Part shown: piece after piece, positions 36,626 through 44,717 of the stretch
Numbering within the stretch: the first letter of the stretch is position 1
Layout of the letters: each line of letters begins with the position of its first letter
Assembly: GCF_038070005.1 (NCBI RefSeq)
Contig: NZ_JBBPCO010000007.1
Span: forward strand, 96,549 to 160,548
Direction: 5' to 3'
DNA length: 64,000 nt
From: Thermithiobacillus plumbiphilus
Lineage (GTDB): Bacteria; Pseudomonadota; Gammaproteobacteria; Acidithiobacillales; Thermithiobacillaceae
Program-made: the position numbers and the translations under genes
The notes under the pieces: model-generated
Told to the model about the DNA's origin: nothing
Databases searched by the model: none
Seen by the model: only the letters and a program-made list of their open reading frames with translations

Positions 36626-37641
36626 TCCAGACAGCCATCAAGCAGGTCGTTGAAGGCGCTGATCTGTCGCGCGAGCAGGCCCGCGCGGTCTTTCAGCAGA
36701 TCATGTCCGGCGAGGCCACGCCCGCCCAGGTTGGGGCCCTGCTGGTCGGGATGCGCATGAAGGGCGAGACGGTGGAGGAAATCGTGGGCGCGGCCCAGGT
36801 CATGCGTGCCATGGCCAGCCGGGTCAATATTGATGTACCGCACCTGGTCGATACCTGCGGCACCGGGGGTGATGGCCGCCATACCTTCAACATCTCCACG
36901 ACTGCCGCGCTGGTGGCGGCCGCGGCCGGTGCGGTGGTGGCCAAGCACGGCAACCGCTCGGTATCCAGTACCTGCGGCAGTGCCGACGTGCTGGAGGCGG
37001 CCGGCCTGCGCCTGGCGCTCTCGCCGCAGCAGGCGCAGGACTGCATGGCGATGGTCGGCGCCGGGTTCCTGTTTGCGCCTGCCCATCACGGCGCCATGAA
37101 GCATGCCATCGGGCCGCGGCGGGATATCGGTATCCGTACCCTGTTCAATCTGCTGGGGCCGCTCACCAACCCTGCCGGTGCGCCGAACCAGGTGGTCGGG
37201 GTATTCGCCGAACGCTGGCTCACGCCCCTGGCCGAGGTATTGCGGGAGCTGGGCAGCCGGCATGTGCTGGTGGTGCATGGTAGCGACGGGCTCGATGAGA
37301 TCACGATCAGCGGTCCCACCGAGATTGCCGAACTGCGCGATGGGCGCATCATCCGCGATCAGATCCGGCCGGAGGACTTTGGCCTGCAATGCGCGCCCCT
37401 GTCGGCGCTGCAGGTGGCTGATGTGCAGTCCGCCTTGCGGGTCATGCTGGAAGTGCTGGAGGGCGGGCAGGGGCCAAGGCGGGATGTGGTCCTGCTCAAT
37501 GCCGGTGCCGCCATTTACGTCGCCGGGCTTGCCGCAACACTGGCGCTCGGGGTCGAGCGCGCCCGCGAGGCCCTGGACAGTGGCAGGGCCTTGGCCAAGC
37601 TGCGTGAGCTCGCGCAATGGACACAGGCACTGCCCGCATGA
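36622..37641 (+). CDS. trpD: Anthranilate phosphoribosyltransferase
   Basis: A 339-residue enzyme transferring phosphoribose from PRPP to anthranilate. The substrate motif [17 protein letters not shown] is near residue 77, [19 protein letters not shown] near 105, and GPLTNPA near 176. It overlaps trpG and trpC by four bases each, so the run is likely translationally coupled. Confidence 0.97.
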   Translation: MIQTAIKQVVEGADLSREQARAVFQQIMSGEATPAQVGALLVGMRMKGETVEEIVGAAQVMRAMASRVNIDVPHLVDTCGTGGDGRHTFNISTTAALVAAAAGAVVAKHGNRSVSSTCGSADVLEAAGLRLALSPQQAQDCMAMVGAGFLFAPAHHGAMKHAIGPRRDIGIRTLFNLLGPLTNPAGAPNQVVGVFAERWLTPLAEVLRELGSRHVLVVHGSDGLDEITISGPTEIAELRDGRIIRDQIRPEDFGLQCAPLSALQVADVQSALRVMLEVLEGGQGPRRDVVLLNAGAAIYVAGLAATLALGVERAREALDSGRALAKLRELAQWTQALPA

Positions 37642-38450
37642 GCCAGTCTGATATCCTCGACCGCATTCTCGCCCGGAAGGCCCAGGAAGTGGCTGAGCGC
37701 AAGGCCCGCCAGCCGTTGGAAACCCTGCAGTCCGCCGTGAGCATGGCGTCCCCGCCGCGTGATTTCGTCGGTGCGCTCTGGCAACGGGCACGCGCCGCGC
37801 ATCCCGAGCCCGCCGTCATTGCCGAAATCAAGAAGGCCTCGCCCTCCAGGGGACTCATCCGGCCGGATTTCAATCCCGTCGAAATCGCCCGCTCCTATGC
37901 CAGCCATGGTGCGGCCTGTCTTTCCGTGCTGACGGATGTCGATTTCTTCCAGGGTGCCGATGCCTATCTGACCGCTGCGCGGGAAGCCTGTGATCTCCCG
38001 GTGCTGCGCAAGGAGTTCATCATCGATCCCTATCAGGTCTGGGAGGCGCGAGCCATCGGCGCTGATGCCATCCTCTTGATCGTCGCGGCGCTGTCGCTGC
38101 AACAGCTGGTGGCACTTGAGGCTCAGGCGCACGCCCTGGGGATGGGAGTGCTGGTGGAAGTGCATGATGCCGCGGAGCTGGCGCTGGCCCGGCAGCTCAG
38201 GACGCCCCTGATCGGAGTGAACAATCGTGACCTGCGCACCTTCGAGACCCGGCTGGAAAACAGTCTGGAACTCCTGCCCCTGTTGGGCCCCGACCGCCTG
38301 CTGGTCAGTGAAAGTGGCATCCACACGGCCGCGGACGTCGCCCGGCTCCAGGCCGCCGGTATTCACGCCTTTCTGGTGGGCGAGGCCTTCATGCGCCAGC
38401 CTGATCCTGGTGCGGCCTTGCAGTCCTTGTTTCATTCCGGCAAGGTATGA
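37638..38450 (+). CDS. trpC: Indole-3-glycerol phosphate synthase
   Basis: A 270-residue TIM-barrel enzyme. It starts [17 protein letters not shown] and has [17 protein letters not shown] near residue 62, [12 protein letters not shown] near 130, [10 protein letters not shown] near 195 and [11 protein letters not shown] near 230. It is a stand-alone TrpC without a fused TrpF. It is the last gene of the carbon fixation/tryptophan run; trpF, trpB and trpA are not in the window. Confidence 0.97.
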   Translation: MSQSDILDRILARKAQEVAERKARQPLETLQSAVSMASPPRDFVGALWQRARAAHPEPAVIAEIKKASPSRGLIRPDFNPVEIARSYASHGAACLSVLTDVDFFQGADAYLTAAREACDLPVLRKEFIIDPYQVWEARAIGADAILLIVAALSLQQLVALEAQAHALGMGVLVEVHDAAELALARQLRTPLIGVNNRDLRTFETRLENSLELLPLLGPDRLLVSESGIHTAADVARLQAAGIHAFLVGEAFMRQPDPGAALQSLFHSGKV

Positions 38451-38505
38451 TCACCATGTTTAGGTTTTCGCGAGACATAATGATATATTCAAATCTGGAG
38501 GTGGT

Positions 38506-38931
38506 ATGAAGGCAAGAGTGAAATGGCTTGGGCAGGATGGCATGGCCTTTGTGGCGGAATCCGGCAGTGGCCATGCCCTGGTGCTGGACGGCTCTTCGGA
38601 TGCCGGCGGGCGGAACCTCGGTCCCCGTCCCATGGAATTGGTGCTGATGGGACTCGGGGGTTGCAGCAGCTTCGATGTCGTGCTGATCCTCAAGCGTTCG
38701 CGCCAGGACATTCACGACTGCGTGGTCGAGATCGATTCCGAGCGGGCAGAGAGTGATCCCAAGGTGTTCACCCGCATTCACCTGCACTACATCGTCACCG
38801 GCCGCAACCTTGATCCTGGCCGCGTCGAACGGGCCATTCAGCTTTCCGCCGAGAAATATTGCTCGGCCAGCATCATGCTGGAAAAGACTGCCGAGATCAC
38901 ACACGACTTCGAAGTAAGGCCCGTGGACTGA
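38506..38931 (+). CDS. OsmC family protein
   Basis: A 141-residue OsmC/Ohr-superfamily protein, a thiol-based hydroperoxide reductase fold. Two conserved cysteines are visible in GGCSSFDV (near residue 49) and EKYCSASIML (near 124), the redox pair of the family. GGAGG lies four bases before the ATG. It probably detoxifies organic hydroperoxides, and it precedes an Rrf2 regulator gene in the same direction. Confidence 0.9.
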   Translation: MKARVKWLGQDGMAFVAESGSGHALVLDGSSDAGGRNLGPRPMELVLMGLGGCSSFDVVLILKRSRQDIHDCVVEIDSERAESDPKVFTRIHLHYIVTGRNLDPGRVERAIQLSAEKYCSASIMLEKTAEITHDFEVRPVD

Positions 38932-38985
38932 CCGAGCCAGGGCGCTGAACCGAGCTTGCCTGTTCAGGCAAAAAGGAAGAATTCG

Positions 38986-39453
38986 ATGCTGCTGTCGAGA
39001 ACCAGCGAATATGCACTGCAGGCACTCATCTATCTGGCAACCCAGCCCCCGGGCCAGCCGCGCCTGAGCCGCGAAGTCGCCAGCTATCTCGGCGTGCCAG
39101 CCCAGTACCTTGCCAAGATCCTGCAGGACCTTGCCAAAAATGATGTGCTGAGTTCCTATAAGGGGCGGGGGGGCGGATTCGTCATGCGTCCGGAAGCCCT
39201 GGACATGCCCATCATCGATGTGCTGGAAATCGTCGAGGGACGTCATTTTGGTGAGGGTTGCGTGCTGGGTCTGAAGAAGTGCAGTGACAAGACCGCCTGC
39301 CCGGTGCATTACCACTGGAAGCCGCTCAAGGCACAGGTCATGGATATGCTGGGACAGCATACCATCGGCAGCATGGCCGCGGCGGTCAGGGAAGGGCGCT
39401 ATCGCCTGCAACTACCCACGGCAGGGCTGACGGCGGAAGCCTGCAACAGCTAG
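38986..39453 (+). CDS. Rrf2 family transcriptional regulator with Fe-S cysteines
   Basis: A 155-residue Rrf2/IscR-like regulator. The N-terminal winged helix begins MLLSRTSEYALQALIYLA, followed by YLAKILQDLAKN and GRGGGFVM. The three cysteines GCVLGLKKCSDKTACP (C-x6-C-x5-C) match the [2Fe-2S] ligand pattern of this family, so it could sense iron-sulfur status, NO or redox. It starts at 38986 after AAAAAGGAAG. It may control the flanking OsmC and VOC genes; no operator was identified. Confidence 0.9.
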   Translation: MLLSRTSEYALQALIYLATQPPGQPRLSREVASYLGVPAQYLAKILQDLAKNDVLSSYKGRGGGFVMRPEALDMPIIDVLEIVEGRHFGEGCVLGLKKCSDKTACPVHYHWKPLKAQVMDMLGQHTIGSMAAAVREGRYRLQLPTAGLTAEACNS

Positions 39454-39471
39454 TCTCCCAGGAGAAATTCA

Positions 39472-39879
39472 ATGTTGCCAAGACCTGCAGCACCCATTGG
39501 CCTGCATCATGTGGCCTTGTTCGTTCCCGACCTGGCCGCGGCGGAGCATTTCTATGTCGATCTCATGGGTATGCGGGTGGAGTGGCGCCCGGACCCGGAC
39601 AATGTCTATCTGACTGGCGGCAGGGATAACCTGGCCCTGCATCGACTGGTCGAGGCGGGCGCTGGATATGCCGATCCCGGCTCACAGAAGCTGGACCACA
39701 TCGGCTTTGTCTTGCGAAGTCCCGAGGATGTCGATGCCTGGTTTGTTTTTCTGAAGGACGCCGGAGTCAGCATCAAGACCGAACCGCGTACCCATCGGGA
39801 TGGCGCCCGCAGTTTCTATTGTGAGGACCCGGCAGGCATTACCGTTCAATTGATCCACCACCCGCCTTTGGCCGGATGA
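39472..39879 (+). CDS. VOC (glyoxalase/bleomycin-resistance) family protein
   Basis: A 135-residue vicinal-oxygen-chelate domain protein. It has GLHHVALFVPDLAAAEHFYVDLMGM at residues ~9-33 with the metal His, and DHIGFVLRSPEDVDAW and CEDPAGITVQLIHHPP in the second half. Glutathione-dependent lyase or dioxygenase-type functions are possible; nothing local specifies which. It lies 18 nt after the Rrf2 gene. Confidence 0.85.
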   Translation: MLPRPAAPIGLHHVALFVPDLAAAEHFYVDLMGMRVEWRPDPDNVYLTGGRDNLALHRLVEAGAGYADPGSQKLDHIGFVLRSPEDVDAWFVFLKDAGVSIKTEPRTHRDGARSFYCEDPAGITVQLIHHPPLAG

Positions 39880-39884
39880 TCGCA

Positions 39885-39913
39885 GCTGCCGCGCCTTTTT
39901 CCGGCGCGGCAGC
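39885..39913. terminator. Hairpin between convergent VOC and small membrane protein genes
   Basis: GCTGCCGCGCC (39885-39895) pairs perfectly with 39903-39913 around TTTTTCC. The T residues lie in the loop and no T-tract follows on either strand, so termination is plausible but not canonical. Confidence 0.5.
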
Positions 39914-39922
39914 CCTGCATTC

Positions 39923-40027
39923 CTAACCGAGCAGCACCGAGATCAGGCTGGCCCAGCCAAGTACTACCAGCGACACGATGACGACACCGAGGAAGCGGTG
40001 ATTTACTGCAGTCGTTTGATCGTTCAT
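39923..40027 (-). CDS. Predicted 34-residue single-helix membrane protein
   Basis: A 34-residue frame that starts MNDQTTAVNHRFLG and then forms one hydrophobic helix (VVIVSLVVLGWASLISVLL) to the C-terminus. AAGGAT precedes the start closely. A short polar N-terminus plus a single transmembrane segment is the layout of small subunits or regulators of membrane complexes (CydX, CcoS or AcrZ-like), but there is no recognisable family. The gene occupies an otherwise empty 257-nt gap between VOC and coq7, and a hairpin lies past its end. Confidence 0.55.
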   Translation of the reverse strand: MNDQTTAVNHRFLGVVIVSLVVLGWASLISVLLG

Positions 40028-40136
40028 ATCCTTATCCTCTTATCCTTTTAAGTTCCGAGGGCATTTCCTGCCAGGAAGTTACCTTCTGGCTAATGAGGAT
40101 AATAGGACACCGATATATTAATTACAAGTTGGTTTT

Positions 40137-40778
40137 TCAGACCCACAAACTTCCGCGGGTCATCAGACGGGAGAGCAGGCGCATGCCAAGCCGCGCGGGC
40201 AGGGGAAGCTTGCGCCCCCCCAGAGACATGGCGTTCTGCCCATGCTGGATCTCTTCTTCCTGCATGGTGTTCAGGATGGCGCGGGACCGTATGTCGTCCG
40301 CCGGGAGCTGTTGCAGGTGGTCCTCGATGTGTGCTTCCACCTGCCTTTCCACTTCGGCGACCAGGCCCAGGTTCGTGCTGCGCCCAAGCCTGGCGGCGCT
40401 CGCGCCCATCAGCCAGCCCCCCATGTACCAGAGCGGATTGAGCAGGCTGGGGCGCATCCGGAACTCGCGCAGCCGCTCCTCGCACCAGTGCAGATGATCG
40501 GCCTCTTCCCGGGCCGCCTGTTCCAGATGCGCGCGCAAGGGCGTCTCCCGGCTCATGAAGGCCTGGCCCTGATAGAGCGCCTGCGCCATCACCTCGCCAG
40601 CATGGTCTACCCGCATCAGGCGCCCGGCGCGAACCCGCTCGCTGGGTTCGACCAGGGTGTCATCCAGTGCCGCAGCCGGCGAAGGTTTGCCGGTTCCCCG
40701 CTGCACCCCGTGCAGGGTGCGTAGTGCATGATCAAACTGGCCAACGAGACGATCCAGGGGGGAGCTGTGGCGTTGCAT
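40137..40778 (-). CDS. coq7: Ubiquinone hydroxylase Coq7 (2-polyprenyl-3-methyl-6-methoxy-1,4-benzoquinol monooxygenase)
   Basis: A 213-residue di-iron monooxygenase of ubiquinone synthesis. Carboxylate-bridged iron motifs are visible: MRVDHAGEVMAQALYQGQ near residue 54, EEADHLHWCEERL near 92 and EEEIQHGQNAM near 175. The start at 40778 has AGGA seven bases upstream; a longer frame to 40835 is unlikely. It indicates an oxygen-dependent route to ubiquinone. Confidence 0.95.
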   Translation of the reverse strand: MQRHSSPLDRLVGQFDHALRTLHGVQRGTGKPSPAAALDDTLVEPSERVRAGRLMRVDHAGEVMAQALYQGQAFMSRETPLRAHLEQAAREEADHLHWCEERLREFRMRPSLLNPLWYMGGWLMGASAARLGRSTNLGLVAEVERQVEAHIEDHLQQLPADDIRSRAILNTMQEEEIQHGQNAMSLGGRKLPLPARLGMRLLSRLMTRGSLWV

Positions 40779-40844
40779 GGCAATTCCTGAGGGGCCCAAA
40801 GATTTCAGTGTGCATCGTCTCTGCCTGAATGACAATTGCTGCGC

Positions 40845-41576
40845 TTACCTTGCCGCGCCCTGTGTGGCTGGTTTGCCGGCCGCGGGTGCGCCACCTTCCT
40901 GCGCGGCCTGACCCGGGGGCACCTTGCCGGGCTGAATGCTGGACAGATAATGTGCGGCTGCCAGCGCCTCCTGGGGACTGAGACGCTCCGCCACCACTCG
41001 CATCAGCCCCTGCGGATCATTCTTGCGCGAGCCCTTCTTCCAGTTCTCGATCTGGTTGACGAGATAAGTGGGCTGCTGGCCCGCCAGTCGGGGGAAGTTG
41101 ACGCCGACCCCTACGGCCTGTGGCCCATGGCAGGAGACACAGGCGGGTATCTTCTTGTCCCAGTTACCGTTCAGCGCCAAGCTTTCGCCAAGTCTGAAAT
41201 CAGGATCCTTGCCATAGGGCCGAGGGGTCATCTGCAGGTTCTGATTGGCATAGTAAGCCAGCGCGTCGCGGGCATCCTGATCGGACAGGGCCTTGGCGAT
41301 GGGCTGCATGACCGGGTTTTGCCGCTGTCCGGTCTTGAAGTTCTCGATCTGCCTGAAAAGATATTCAGGATTCAGTCCCGCCAACCGCGGAAAGCCGGCC
41401 TGATCCTGGCCTGCGCCATGCTGGCCGTGACAGGTCGCGCAGGCCTGCAGGCCATTGCCTCCCTGCAGGACGATTTGCCTGCCGCGTTCCGGATTGCCGG
41501 CCGTTTGGGCCAGGGCGGTGTTTGCGAGTGTCACGGTGCCAAGCAAACCGAAGGCAAAGGCAGATATCCTTTTCAC
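40845..41576 (-). CDS. Di-heme cytochrome c4-type protein
   Basis: A 243-residue exported protein with a signal peptide (cleaved after ALA near residue 23) and two c-type heme sites, CATCHGQ near residue 42 and CVSCHGP near 137, each in a domain of ~90 residues, the cytochrome c4 layout. Each half has a candidate axial Met (QNPVMQPIAKAL; PQGLMRVVAERL). It likely shuttles electrons in the periplasm to terminal oxidases. The C-terminus is a Pro/Ala-rich tail. Confidence 0.93.
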   Translation of the reverse strand: MKRISAFAFGLLGTVTLANTALAQTAGNPERGRQIVLQGGNGLQACATCHGQHGAGQDQAGFPRLAGLNPEYLFRQIENFKTGQRQNPVMQPIAKALSDQDARDALAYYANQNLQMTPRPYGKDPDFRLGESLALNGNWDKKIPACVSCHGPQAVGVGVNFPRLAGQQPTYLVNQIENWKKGSRKNDPQGLMRVVAERLSPQEALAAAHYLSSIQPGKVPPGQAAQEGGAPAAGKPATQGAAR

Positions 41577-41761
41577 GATTGGACTCCTGGCGATGGGCTT
41601 CGGATGAGGAATTTACTTAAAATAAACCACCCATGTCGGTCAAGTCATCCGTCGTTCGGGTCGAGCGCCGCCAGGATGGCGTCTGCTTCCAAGGCTGGAT
41701 TCGCAAGCGGCCGCCGATTTGGCTATTATGGCACAGTTCGGTGCTGCCGGAAGGAGTCCCT

Positions 41762-42079
41762 GTGGAAAAACCCTATTATCAAAGGCATATCTTCTTTTGC
41801 ACCAATCAGCGCGAAAGCGGCAAGGCGGCCTGCAACAATTCGGGCGTGGCCGATGCCATGGCGAAGCTTGCCAAGCAGCGGGCCAAGGATCTGGGCATCC
41901 ATGGTCCTGACGGGGTCCGGGTCAACCGGGCCGGCTGCCTGGGCCGTTGCGCCAGCGGACCCATTGCTCTCGTCTATCCCGAAGGGGTGTGGTACACCTA
42001 CGTGGATGCCGAGGATGTGCTTGAAATCGTCGACTCCCACCTCAAGGACGGCGTGGTCGTTGAACGCCTGAAAATCTAG
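41762..42079 (+). CDS. Thioredoxin-like [2Fe-2S] ferredoxin
   Basis: A 105-residue ferredoxin of the thioredoxin-like group. It shows RHIFFCTNQRESGKAACNNSG near residues 8-28 and the C-terminal pair GCLGRCASGP near 60. A GTG start at 41762 is chosen because AAGGAG ends five bases before it and the protein then has family length. Related proteins serve NuoE-like or cobalamin-associated electron transfer; the partner is unknown. It is followed after seven bases by the alpha/beta hydrolase gene. Confidence 0.9.
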   Translation: MEKPYYQRHIFFCTNQRESGKAACNNSGVADAMAKLAKQRAKDLGIHGPDGVRVNRAGCLGRCASGPIALVYPEGVWYTYVDAEDVLEIVDSHLKDGVVVERLKI

Positions 42080-42086
42080 GACTTCC

Positions 42087-42800
42087 ATGCTCCCCACCGA
42101 CAAGCTGCAACGCTACGATGGCCTGGAAAGCGATTTCACCTGCGTCAATGAGACGGTCAGCATAGACGGTCCGGCCGGCAGGATCGAAGGCATTACCGCC
42201 TGTCCGCCTGAAGGGGACATTCGCGGCGTGGTTGCGGTCATCTGTCACCCGCATCCGCTCTACGGGGGTAGCCTGCACAACAAGGTCGTGCATTATCTGA
42301 GCCGCACCTGCAACGAACTTGGCATCCCCTCCCTGCGATTCAACTTTCGCGGCGTGGGCCAAAGCGAAGGAAGCTATGACGGTGGCCGGGGCGAGCGTGA
42401 AGACCTGCTGGCGGTGATCGACTGGGCATTGGATAGGCGCCCTGGATTCGACATCTGGCTCGCCGGCTTTTCCTTTGGCGCCTATGTGGCCTATTGCAGT
42501 GCCCGCGCCCGGCCACAGATACGGCGCCTGATCACGATTGCTCCACCGGTGAATCTCTTTGACTTTGGCGAGGCGCCCGCGCCGCACTGCCCCTGGCTGG
42601 TGGTGCAGGGCCAAAGGGACGAAATCGTGCCGTGTGAGGACGTCGAGCGCTGGGTCCGGGCCCATGATGGCGCGCCCGATCTGCTCTGCTTCAAGGACGC
42701 CGACCACTTTTTCCATGGACAGTTGAACGTGCTGCGCAGTGGTCTGCTGGATGCGCTTGCCGAGGATGCGCCCGAAGCCCTTCCCCTGACATGCTTCTAG
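42087..42800 (+). CDS. Alpha/beta hydrolase
   Basis: A 237-residue serine hydrolase-fold protein. The oxyanion segment is CHPHPLYGGSLHNKVV near residue 54, the nucleophile elbow GFSFGAY near 130 and the catalytic His in DADHFFHG near 208; an Asp in QGQRDEIVP is near 178. It belongs to the small group often written 'alpha/beta hydrolase YcjY/KANL3-like'. Its stop overlaps the ABC ATPase start by 10 nt, so they share an operon. The substrate is unknown. Confidence 0.88.
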   Translation: MLPTDKLQRYDGLESDFTCVNETVSIDGPAGRIEGITACPPEGDIRGVVAVICHPHPLYGGSLHNKVVHYLSRTCNELGIPSLRFNFRGVGQSEGSYDGGRGEREDLLAVIDWALDRRPGFDIWLAGFSFGAYVAYCSARARPQIRRLITIAPPVNLFDFGEAPAPHCPWLVVQGQRDEIVPCEDVERWVRAHDGAPDLLCFKDADHFFHGQLNVLRSGLLDALAEDAPEALPLTCF

Positions 42801-43726
42801 TACCCGGTGGGGTGGTCCTGCAGGCCAGGGCGCTTCGCAAGGCCTACGGCGATCGCGTCGTGGTCGATGGCATCGACCTGCGCATCGCGGCTGGCCAGTG
42901 CCTGGGCATTCTCGGCCCCAATGGCGCTGGCAAGACCACCACCATGCGCATGATGCTGGGGCAGGCGCCGACTGACGGCGGCAGCCTGGAGGTCTTCGGC
43001 GAGCCCATGCCCCAGCGCGCCGAACACATCCGTGCGCGCCTTGGCGTGGTGCCCCAGGCAGACAACCTGGACCCCGACTTCACCGTTTACGAAAATCTCC
43101 GCATCTATGGACGCTACTTCGGCATCCCCGCGCCTCAGCTCGCGCAGCGCATTCCCGAGTTGCTGAATTTCGCCGAGCTGACCGACCGAGCCAACTCACC
43201 CATTGCTGCACTCTCCGGCGGCATGAAGCGCCGTCTCACATTGGCGCGCGCCCTGATCAACGATCCTGAGCTGATTCTGCTCGACGAGCCGACCACCGGT
43301 CTCGACCCCCAGGTTCGCCACCTCATCTGGCAGCGTCTGCGCAGCCTGCGTCAGGCCGGCAAGACCCTGGTCCTGACCACGCATTACATGGAAGAGGCGG
43401 AACGGCTTTGTGACGAAGTGATCGTCATGGACAACGGCCGCATCCTCGCCCAGGGCTCGCCCCAGAGCCTGATCCATCAATACGTCTCGCCTGAAGTCGT
43501 GGAAATCCGGGCTAATCATGCCGGCGAGCTGCCGGATCTCGACAGCCTGCCGGCGCAACTGTACCGCGACCGGGAAATCGTTGCTGATACCGCCTTTTTC
43601 TATCTCGACTCGGCCGGGCCCCTGCTGGAAGCGGTCAGGCAGGTGCCCGGGATCAGCGCGCTGATGCGTCCGGCCACCCTGGAAGACGTCTTTCTCAAAC
43701 TGACCGGGCGCGACCTGCGCGATTGA
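42791..43726 (+). CDS. ABC transporter ATP-binding protein, NodI/DrrA type
   Basis: A 311-residue ABC ATPase. Walker A is [10 protein letters not shown] near residue 43, the signature is LSGGMKRRL near 139, Walker B is [13 protein letters not shown] near 158, and the switch His is in [11 protein letters not shown]. The family C-terminal extension is present. Paired with the permease gene 28 nt downstream it forms an ABC-2 exporter; lipo-oligosaccharide, drug or lipid substrates are known in the family, and the substrate here is not determined. Confidence 0.93.
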   Translation: MLLVPGGVVLQARALRKAYGDRVVVDGIDLRIAAGQCLGILGPNGAGKTTTMRMMLGQAPTDGGSLEVFGEPMPQRAEHIRARLGVVPQADNLDPDFTVYENLRIYGRYFGIPAPQLAQRIPELLNFAELTDRANSPIAALSGGMKRRLTLARALINDPELILLDEPTTGLDPQVRHLIWQRLRSLRQAGKTLVLTTHYMEEAERLCDEVIVMDNGRILAQGSPQSLIHQYVSPEVVEIRANHAGELPDLDSLPAQLYRDREIVADTAFFYLDSAGPLLEAVRQVPGISALMRPATLEDVFLKLTGRDLRD

Positions 43727-43754
43727 CCGGTGCTGACCGCTCGCTGGAGGAAAC

Positions 43755-44534
43755 ATGCTTGACTGGCGTCCACCCCGACCGCGCCTGCGCAGCCTCGCAG
43801 TCTGGCGCCGCAATGCCCTGGTCTGGCGCAAGCTCATGCTGCCCAGCCTGATCGGCAACTTCGGGGATCCCTTTCTCTATCTGCTGGGCCTGGGCTATGG
43901 CCTCGGTCTTTATATCGGCAGCATGGCCGGCATGCCCTACCTCGTGTTCCTGGCCTCCGGCATCGTCGCCAGCAGCGCCATGAACACGGCCACCTTCGAA
44001 GGGCTCTATTCCGCCTTCACCCGCATGACCCATCAGCAGACCTATGGCGCCATGCTGGCCACACCCTTGCAGGTGGATGACATCCTCGCCGGGGAGATGC
44101 TCTGGTGTGCCAGCAAGAGCCTGATCAGTGGAGCCGCCATCCTGATCGTCGCCACCCTGCTGGGTGCCGTCACGAATCCGGCTGCCCCCTGGGCCATCCC
44201 CATCATCTTTCTTACCGGTCTCGCCTTTGCCGGCCCCGCCCTGGTGATGACCGCGCTGGCGCCGAGCTATGACTTCTTCATGTACTACTTCACCCTGGTC
44301 CTGACGCCCATGTTTCTCTTTTCCGGGGTGTTCTATCCCATCGATACGCTGCCCGCGTTGCTGAAGGTGCTTGCCCAGATTCTGCCCCTGACCCATGCCG
44401 TCGCGATCCTGCGACCCTTGCTGGCCGGCGGCGGCATACAGGACTTCTGGGTTCATCTGGGGGTGCTGCTGGCTTACGCGGGGGTTGGTTACTACCTGGC
44501 CGTGGTGCTGGTGCGTCGTCGGCTGCTGGTCTGA
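43755..44534 (+). CDS. ABC-2 type transporter permease, NodJ type
   Basis: A 259-residue inner-membrane permease with six hydrophobic segments. It shows GNFGDPFLYLLGLGYGLG near residue 35 and the ABC-2 signature region LTPMFLFSGVFYPIDTLP near 180. It acts with the upstream ATPase. A Rho-independent terminator follows at 44650. Confidence 0.92.
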   Translation: MLDWRPPRPRLRSLAVWRRNALVWRKLMLPSLIGNFGDPFLYLLGLGYGLGLYIGSMAGMPYLVFLASGIVASSAMNTATFEGLYSAFTRMTHQQTYGAMLATPLQVDDILAGEMLWCASKSLISGAAILIVATLLGAVTNPAAPWAIPIIFLTGLAFAGPALVMTALAPSYDFFMYYFTLVLTPMFLFSGVFYPIDTLPALLKVLAQILPLTHAVAILRPLLAGGGIQDFWVHLGVLLAYAGVGYYLAVVLVRRRLLV

Positions 44535-44649
44535 GTGGTGTCAAATAGTTGACTTTCTCGTCCTGAAATAAGAATATTATCCCTAGCTTATGCTTGTGCT
44601 CCGCAAGGAGTCAGGAAAAGCTTGTTCCTTCCTCCTTTGGTGGTTTATT

Positions 44650-44676
44650 GGCGCGGATATCCTCCGCGCCTTTTTT
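44650..44676 (+). terminator. Rho-independent terminator of the NodIJ-type operon
   Basis: GGCGCGGA (44650-44657) pairs with TCCGCGCC (44663-44670), followed by six T, 115 nt past the permease stop. Confidence 0.92.
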
Positions 44677-44717
44677 GTGCCTGTTGCGAGGAGCGGGCGC
44701 CCCTCGCTTTGCGCCGG

